DNA of 64,000 bases. Origin: Tribonema minus. Lineage: Eukaryota > Sar > Xanthophyceae > Tribonematales > Tribonemataceae. The position numbers were made by a program, and so were the translations under genes. The stretch lies in the NCBI GenBank assembly GCA_017506865.1, contig JAFCMP010000524.1, forward strand, positions 558,001 through 622,000, written 5' to 3'. Shown piece by piece: positions 58,464 through 64,000 of this stretch (its first letter is position 1; each line of letters begins with the position of its first letter). The notes beneath the pieces are model-generated. The model was not told where the DNA came from. It saw nothing but the letters and a program-made list of their open reading frames with translations, and made no database searches.

Positions 58464-61400
58464 TTAATTCTCGCTCAGGGCGCGAAAAAGCCCAGATGAT
58501 TGGCATCTAGCTGTAAGGAATCTACATGTCGTATGACAGTCTGAAAGTGTCGCAACGACAACCACTCAAACGCCGCCGCCGCCAAATGGCATCTCGGGGT
58601 CCTCCCCTACGTCCTCCTCCATGTGCCCCCCCCCCCTGGATTCTGCCATGTGTGTCATGACACGGCCAGAGTACGCCATGTGGAGCGCTGCCGACAGTGC
58701 CGAGCGTAAGCGCGCCAGGGCGATGCCCTTGAGAGCTTTAGGGCGCGCTCCTCCGGGCACTGACATCCTGCTGGCATACTCCGTCGCCACAGCCTCCAGC
58801 AGCTTCCGCCCCTGCTCCCCGATGCTGCCAAATGACCCTATTGCCAATGTGGCAAGTTTGTAGCAATTCTGATCATAATGACCAGAATAGTGGGTAGTTT
58901 TGGCGGCCTCTTGGTCGCGGCAGCATCGCTCGGGGTCTGCTGCAGTCTTCGCCGCCCGCGACGCCACCTGTGCCTCGAAGCAGGTAACGTCCACCATGAG
59001 CGGTAGGTGGCGTGTCGGGTCGTCGTAGCCGGTCACCGGGAAGGCGTCGGCAGGCAGCACGATGTCCATCCTGCGACTCCCCGGCGGCCCGGCGGACCCC
59101 AGAAACGGCGTGTAGTCCTCGTCCACCAGTCCCGTTTTGAGGTATTGCCGCAGGAGGCGCTGCGTGGCCCTCTTGACGCTATTGTGGACAATGGTGTCGT
59201 GCGCCTTGACGCGTGGCGCTTGACACAGCCGTGCATGCAGGGTGCCGCCCGGCGACTTCCCGCACAGCTTGCAGCCTGCCGTCTGCTCCTCTACTCCGAT
59301 GGCGCGTTTGACGGCCAGCTGCCAGGATAGGCCATCGAACGAAGCCGTTGTGGAGTACATGGGCTCGTTGAGGAATGCCATGCCGATCGAGTGCATGTGG
59401 CGCTGCGACCGGAATCGAGCAAGTGCTTGCGTGCGTTGCGTGCCCTGCGGCAGCTGTTGCAGGTCCGCCTCCACCTTATCTGCAAGCTCGGTAGCGACGG
59501 CATCTGCAAGCGCACTCTGATTGGGGCGCTTCAGGCTACACTGCAACTGCAGAGCACTGGCGTCAAGTACGCAAGCAGCATCCGCACCAGTGCCACCACC
59601 TGCTGTCGGCCGCAGCGGCGGCTGCTGCGTAGGTGGTTGCTGCTGCAGTGGCGTTAGCGCTGGTGGCAGTATATGTTCCAGCTTGTCACCTGTTGCTGCA
59701 CGTAGAGATGTGGCAGCTGTGGCGATCGTCTGCATGAGGGGCAGGCGCGCCACCTCTGCTGCTGCTGCGCCTTGTAGCATTGCTGGTGTGGAACGCGCAG
59801 CGCCTGAATTGACGGCTGCCGCTGCTGCGTGCGCTGGTGCTGCAGCTGTGCCGCCTGCCGTTGCTGCTGCTGCCAGTGGTGTTGCTGCTGCCGCAGGTGT
59901 TGGTGCAGCACCTGCCGCATTGGCCGCTGCCACCGCCATTGCCGCTGTCGCAGCCGGCACGGTTGCGGCGCCGCCTGCCGACGCTGCTCCTGTTGCAGGT
60001 GCTGCAGCAGCCCTTAGGCTAGTAGGGCCTGTAGCAGCTGTATTGCCTATGCCCGCAGCCGCTGCTGTTGATGCTGCAGTTAGTGATGCCGCCGAGGCCA
60101 CTTGAGGTGCAACATGTGCTGCCGCTGCTGCAGCAGCCTCTGATGCTGGAGCAGCTGCTGCTGCCGCCGCTGCTGCTGCCGCCGGAGTAGTTGCGCCGTG
60201 CGCCGCCGCTGCTGCTGCTGCCGCTGGTGCCGCCTGTGCTGCCGCCGCGGCCCCTGATCCAGCGGCAGCTGCGTCGTGTGTTGCCGGAATGGCTGCGCCA
60301 TAAGCGCGGCCAGCCGCTGATGCAGTTGCCGCTGCCGGGGCGGTCGCGCCTCCACTGGCAACCGCCGCTGCCGCTGTAACAGTTGCCGCTGCTGATGCTG
60401 CTGGTGCTGGTGCTGCTGCCGCTGCTGCCGGTGCCGCTTGTGTTGCCGCATCCTCAGCAGCGTTGTCTGCAGCCGCTTGAGGAGCCGCCTGCTGCAGCAC
60501 CCCCGCCCATCCAGAGAGTGCTGGTTGCAGCGCTTGCAACGTGCCCGCCACATACGCAGCATCAGCGATGTCGCAGGCGCTGGTAATGCCAAGGCCGCCA
60601 TGCCGTGTTGGGAGTCGCGCTTGCTGTAAGGCTGGGCCGTGCGCTGCCAGATGGAAGTGGGCCCCACTTTGCTCAAACTGGCGCCAGGTCTGGCCTGGTG
60701 GCTGCAGGCCCATTGAGTGCTCAAGCACCCACTGCGTGACCCGATCCCACTCCTTGGCGGCTGGCGCTGTCTGCGTAGTGGGAATGGTGCGCAGGCAGTA
60801 CGTCATGCGAGGCACCACGCAGTAGCGCAGTAACCTGAACATAGCCCTCGGAGATGTCAGGCGCGCGCATCGCTCTGCAAATCGAGCCCCTGCCCCGCCT
60901 GCACCCGCTTCCCTGCGCAGCCATGCGTCCACAAAGCTGCTGTGGCCCACCGGCACCCCCAGCAACACAGCTCCACGGTTCTGATTTTCATCCGTATCCC
61001 CCACTAGCTGAACGCCCAGCTGCTGCAGCAGTTGCCGCTCGTGGTCTGTCACCACATGCCCCCTGCCAGGCAGCGCGCGTGACTTGGTGAGGTTTAGCTC
61101 CAGCCCCACCTCCGCAAAGTGTTGTTTGAGCTGCGCCACCGCCTGTATGTCATCCTGAGTCAGCGTGCAAGCGCCTGTTCGGACGTTGGCATCGTCCATG
61201 TAGGCGCCCATCCGCCTCCGCGCGCGCTGCGCAGCCGCCGCCTCATTGAACCGTTTCAAGCACTGAGCAATGGCGCCGCAGAAGAGCATCGGTGCCGCGG
61301 GGTCCCCCTGCTTAAACCCGCGCTGAGACATGATGATGCGCGTGGAGCCGTCAACGTGCTGGAACAGCAGGCGTGGCCGAGTGCGAACGTATGTGCCGAT

Positions 61401-63905
61401 GAAGTAGTCGAGGAAGTCCGGCAGCTGTGCTGCTACCCATTCCGCTGCCGCCAGGACGAACACCATGTTGAAGGCATTCTTGAGGTCCAGCATGAACTGC
61501 CAGTGACCGAGCTCATACGCGAGTTTGCCGGCCATGGCCGCTTTCTCCGCTCCTGCTGAGACGGCTACCCCATACTGCCCGTCTGGCTCAAGGAGCTCCG
61601 CCAGGAAGTCTTTGCGGTCTGCCACGTACACCGAAGTGCATAGTCGCTGCAGCACCTCGCCGCAAACGATGGGCCGCTGCTTAGCTGTACCATCTTCCTG
61701 TTGTTCTGCAAGTGGCGTCAGGCGCCCCGCGCCATGCAACTGCCAGAAGGCATCCGGCAGCCGCGCAGCCTCCCGCATAACGGTCTGAAGCCACCGTGTG
61801 AGGACAGCAGCAAACTCATGCCGTCCCCAGCTTGTGCGTAGCGCATCCTGCAGGTGGCTGTAGCGCAGCCCCGATGGGCCTGCTCCACTGTAAGGGCTTG
61901 CTCGCTGGATGAGCTTGGCAACCGTCTCTGGCTCAATTCCCTCCCCCTGTAACAGGCTGAGTTCTGCTGGCATGTCGGCTGCTTTCGCCACAAGCTGATC
62001 AACCATGCCGGATAGCTCATGGAGTTGTTCCCCTGGCGCAGCGGGGGGGTGTTTGGACTGCATGGCGGCAAAGCAGTCATCATCAGGTATCGCCACCGTT
62101 TTGGGCTGAAGGAAACGCGCTGCCTGCTGTAGCCCCCCCCGTGTGCCCATGCACTGTAGGACGTAGGCGTTGATCGCTGCCTCCGTTTGCTGGCGCGCGC
62201 GCCAGCGCCGGTGCGCACGCGCGTGTGCGAGGAGCGCTGGCACCAACCGGTCAAGCTCACCGCGTGCCAACATTCTGATTCTGTCGGAGCGAGTGATGCC
62301 AGGTGCGCCATCGGTGGAGGTGATGAGTGATGGCATGAGGTGGTGTAGAATCGTGGATCTTTGCAGTCGCTGCACCCGCCCTGCGGAATCTGGCTCCCGC
62401 GCCGCATTGACGAACATCGTCATTGTGTGTGCCAACAGATGTGTTGCTGCGTTCTCCAGTGCAGCTCCCACATAGCGACGATTGCGTGGTCTAGCAAGGC
62501 TTCTAGTTGTCGCGAACTGCAGCTTGCACAGCTCATCGAGGCTGATGCTGTCAAGCACTGCTGCGACTGCGGGGGTTGAGATGGTCCACGTGAAAAGCCC
62601 ACCTGCCCCACCTGCTGCGCCTGCAGGGCCTGGCGCTGCCGCTGCTGTCGCCGCACCTGCCGCTCTGGGGCCCCCTCCGCCGCCGCCGCGGCCGCCACGA
62701 CCACAGCCTCGTCCGCCGCTGTCGCTGCTGCGACCGCTGCCACGGCCACCGCGGCCGTTTTGAGTTCGCGCGCCACTGCCGCTGTTGCTAGCACCGCCGC
62801 TGCGGCTGCTGGCATCACTGCTGCGGCCGTTGCCAGCGCCGCTGTCCTTAGTACCGGCTGCACTGCCGCCGCCGGCACCGCTGCTGCTGCCGCCTCCGGT
62901 TCTGCTGCCGCTAGTCGCTCTGCTACTGCTGATGTCTGCATCATTGCTGCCGCTGCGAACGCGTCCTCCATTGCCACGTCCGCGCCCTCCACTGCGACCC
63001 CGACCCCCTCGTGTAGCACTGCTGCCCCCACGTTCCGGCCTCTTCGAGCTGCCGGAGGAGCTGCTGCCACCAGCCTGAGCAGCAGGTGCCTGCTGCGCGT
63101 GCGCTGGTCCCTTTGCGTAGGGGTTGCCGATGGGTGTGCACGCCGGTTGCTGCTGTGGCAGCGACGTGGTAGCTGTTGCCGTCGATGCATCAGGTGCTAG
63201 CGGTGCTGCTGATGCTGTTGTTGACAATGTTGCCGCCACTGCAGCGGGTGAAGTGATAGGCCTGCATTTGCGGCAGTGCTTGCCCGCGCTGGCATCGCTG
63301 CTGTCCACTCTGAATGTCTTGTTGGCATGAAACAGGTTTTTGCACAAGGCACACTCGGTGTAGATGGTTTGCAAGTGCGACGTGCTGAGGTCGGAGCGCT
63401 CCAGGAACGTTGTTGCTGTCCCACTGTGGTGTTTGCGCTGGTGCTTCGCCGCGATGTGGGCGTTTAACCTCTGCTGTAACGAGAGCAGCGACATGCCCTT
63501 CTTCACCACGAGGTCGCATAAGTTGCACTTGTACTCCGGGTCCGCACTGCCTCCACCTCCAGCTTCGTCGTCTAGCATCAGAGGTTGCTGTTCCAGACTG
63601 TTATGACCTGTTCTAGAGCGCTTGACTGCACTTTGCCCGCCCGTGTGCTCCCCTTCGCCTGTTTGATCGGAAATTGACCAACCGTCATTCTGTACCCTCT
63701 TGCGTTTGTGCGCTGCGCGTCCGTCTCCAGTTGCTCTGCTGCTGCCACTCGTGCCATCGTCCTGTTGACAAGCGCCATTGCCATCTGCAGCACTGGTGCT
63801 AATATCCTGCGCTTGTGCGCACGCTAGATCGGATTCCTTGCATTTCTGCGCTGATTCAGAGTTGGCAATACGGGCCTCCCGCCGCCGCCATGATATTCTT
63901 TTCAT
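58464..63905 (-). mobile_element. Apparently full-length RLE-type non-LTR retrotransposon
   Basis: A single intact long frame plus a 3' untranslated tail that is shared with the truncated copy at 13422-13535. The 5' untranslated region and any target duplication are not resolved; the element may extend beyond 63905. No LTRs. Confidence 0.85.
58566..63905 (-). CDS. Zinc-finger / reverse transcriptase / restriction-like endonuclease polyprotein
   Basis: 1,779 uninterrupted codons from an ATG at 63905. N-terminus: basic and Ser-rich, then a C2H2-type finger (YKCNLCDLV to NAHIAAKH, residue about 123) and a CxxC pair (CALCKNLF, CRKCRP). A Gly/Arg/Ser-rich region follows (about 290-430, RGG-like). 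RT: GAGPSGLRYSHLQ (about 670), DLKNAFNMV (about 805, first Asp), GFKQGDPAAPMLF (about 865), AYMDDANV (about 900, Asp pair) and LNLTKSRALPG. Then comes an Ala-rich linker of roughly 270 residues. The C-terminus has a CCHC knuckle (CKLCGKSPGGTLHARLC, about 1541) and RLE motifs RRMDIVLP (about 1609) and LMVDVTCFEA (about 1637). Such proteins bind a target site, nick it and prime cDNA synthesis. The long Ala linker is unusual; frames opposite it are shadows. Intactness suggests recent activity. Confidence 0.92.
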   Translation of the reverse strand: MKRISWRRREARIANSESAQKCKESDLACAQAQDISTSAADGNGACQQDDGTSGSSRATGDGRAAHKRKRVQNDGWSISDQTGEGEHTGGQSAVKRSRTGHNSLEQQPLMLDDEAGGGGSADPEYKCNLCDLVVKKGMSLLSLQQRLNAHIAAKHQRKHHSGTATTFLERSDLSTSHLQTIYTECALCKNLFHANKTFRVDSSDASAGKHCRKCRPITSPAAVAATLSTTASAAPLAPDASTATATTSLPQQQPACTPIGNPYAKGPAHAQQAPAAQAGGSSSSGSSKRPERGGSSATRGGRGRSGGRGRGNGGRVRSGSNDADISSSRATSGSRTGGGSSSGAGGGSAAGTKDSGAGNGRSSDASSRSGGASNSGSGARTQNGRGGRGSGRSSDSGGRGCGRGGRGGGGGGPRAAGAATAAAAPGPAGAAGGAGGLFTWTISTPAVAAVLDSISLDELCKLQFATTRSLARPRNRRYVGAALENAATHLLAHTMTMFVNAAREPDSAGRVQRLQRSTILHHLMPSLITSTDGAPGITRSDRIRMLARGELDRLVPALLAHARAHRRWRARQQTEAAINAYVLQCMGTRGGLQQAARFLQPKTVAIPDDDCFAAMQSKHPPAAPGEQLHELSGMVDQLVAKAADMPAELSLLQGEGIEPETVAKLIQRASPYSGAGPSGLRYSHLQDALRTSWGRHEFAAVLTRWLQTVMREAARLPDAFWQLHGAGRLTPLAEQQEDGTAKQRPIVCGEVLQRLCTSVYVADRKDFLAELLEPDGQYGVAVSAGAEKAAMAGKLAYELGHWQFMLDLKNAFNMVFVLAAAEWVAAQLPDFLDYFIGTYVRTRPRLLFQHVDGSTRIIMSQRGFKQGDPAAPMLFCGAIAQCLKRFNEAAAAQRARRRMGAYMDDANVRTGACTLTQDDIQAVAQLKQHFAEVGLELNLTKSRALPGRGHVVTDHERQLLQQLGVQLVGDTDENQNRGAVLLGVPVGHSSFVDAWLRREAGAGGAGARFAERCARLTSPRAMFRLLRYCVVPRMTYCLRTIPTTQTAPAAKEWDRVTQWVLEHSMGLQPPGQTWRQFEQSGAHFHLAAHGPALQQARLPTRHGGLGITSACDIADAAYVAGTLQALQPALSGWAGVLQQAAPQAAADNAAEDAATQAAPAAAAAAPAPAASAAATVTAAAAVASGGATAPAAATASAAGRAYGAAIPATHDAAAAGSGAAAAAQAAPAAAAAAAAHGATTPAAAAAAAAAAAPASEAAAAAAAHVAPQVASAASLTAASTAAAAGIGNTAATGPTSLRAAAAPATGAASAGGAATVPAATAAMAVAAANAAGAAPTPAAAATPLAAAATAGGTAAAPAHAAAAAVNSGAARSTPAMLQGAAAAEVARLPLMQTIATAATSLRAATGDKLEHILPPALTPLQQQPPTQQPPLRPTAGGGTGADAACVLDASALQLQCSLKRPNQSALADAVATELADKVEADLQQLPQGTQRTQALARFRSQRHMHSIGMAFLNEPMYSTTASFDGLSWQLAVKRAIGVEEQTAGCKLCGKSPGGTLHARLCQAPRVKAHDTIVHNSVKRATQRLLRQYLKTGLVDEDYTPFLGSAGPPGSRRMDIVLPADAFPVTGYDDPTRHLPLMVDVTCFEAQVASRAAKTAADPERCCRDQEAAKTTHYSGHYDQNCYKLATLAIGSFGSIGEQGRKLLEAVATEYASRMSVPGGARPKALKGIALARLRSALSAALHMAYSGRVMTHMAESRGGGHMEEDVGEDPEMPFGGGGV

Positions 63906-64000
63906 GATCTCTGCTACGCCATGGTGCTACATGCTACAGCTACATACCTATCCGCAAGTACTTGTCAATAGGATGTACTGGTCATCAAGCACTCACTGTA
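63906..64000. other. Upstream flank of the retrotransposon
   Basis: Too short to interpret. It probably holds the element's 5' untranslated region. GCTACATGCTACAGCTACAT is a short internal repetition. Confidence 0.3.

Noticed and set aside
59521-60105. Ala-rich frames opposite the retrotransposon linker
   Set aside because: GCN/NGC triplet runs keep several frames open on both strands. Only the minus-strand frame is continuous with RT and endonuclease motifs.

Overview
This is a nuclear genomic segment of a eukaryotic alga. Genes are split by many GT-AG introns (about 100 nt to 2.7 kb), exons are GC-richer than introns, short TTAGGG-type telomeric tracts are scattered inside introns, and mobile elements are abundant. 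Two independent first exons (50844 and 20091, both minus strand) begin with a signal peptide that ends in A-S-A/W or A-A-S-G/F and is followed by a basic, Ser/Arg-rich stretch. That is the bipartite presequence used by algae with complex, red-derived plastids (haptophytes, cryptophytes, stramenopiles). The lineage is my inference; no rRNA or organelle marker is present to settle it.

Layout. 953-13740 (+): a DHH/DHHA1 phosphoesterase with two CBS domains; its introns carry a 0.86-kb transposon, inverted duplications and several tandem arrays. 14020-18003: two same-orientation copies of a restriction-like-endonuclease (RLE) non-LTR retrotransposon around an unassigned exon. 18277-20091 (-): a probable plastid (lumen) protein of unknown function. 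21-24.3 kb: weak coding signals and repeats. 24752-31992 (-): a spliced MULE/FAR1-type transposase with a SWIM zinc finger fused to a PDZ domain. 32993-42724 (+): a TPR protein with a conserved C-terminal region, carrying a one-base frameshift. 43953-50844 (-): a complete five-exon gamma-tocopherol methyltransferase (VTE4, 355 residues). 51896-52921 (+): a 5'-truncated second retrotransposon copy. 53988-58351 (+): a secretory or membrane protein of unknown family. 58464-63905 (-): an intact 1,779-codon RLE retrotransposon.

The most unusual signal is shared by three unrelated genes. Introns next to at least eight splice junctions carry tandem repeats (period about 60-200 bp) whose unit spans the exon-intron boundary, so each copy carries a splice site plus 40-60 nt of exon. 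The functional junction is the copy contiguous with the rest of the exon. In several arrays the nearest extra copies differ from the functional exon almost only at synonymous third positions, and in two cases an extra copy could be spliced in without breaking the frame. A 61-bp triple-hairpin repeat present twice with one mismatch is the second notable item.

The genes do not form a pathway. No operons, ribosome binding sites, CRISPR arrays, tRNA or rRNA genes were found, and I could not support any individual promoter or terminator.
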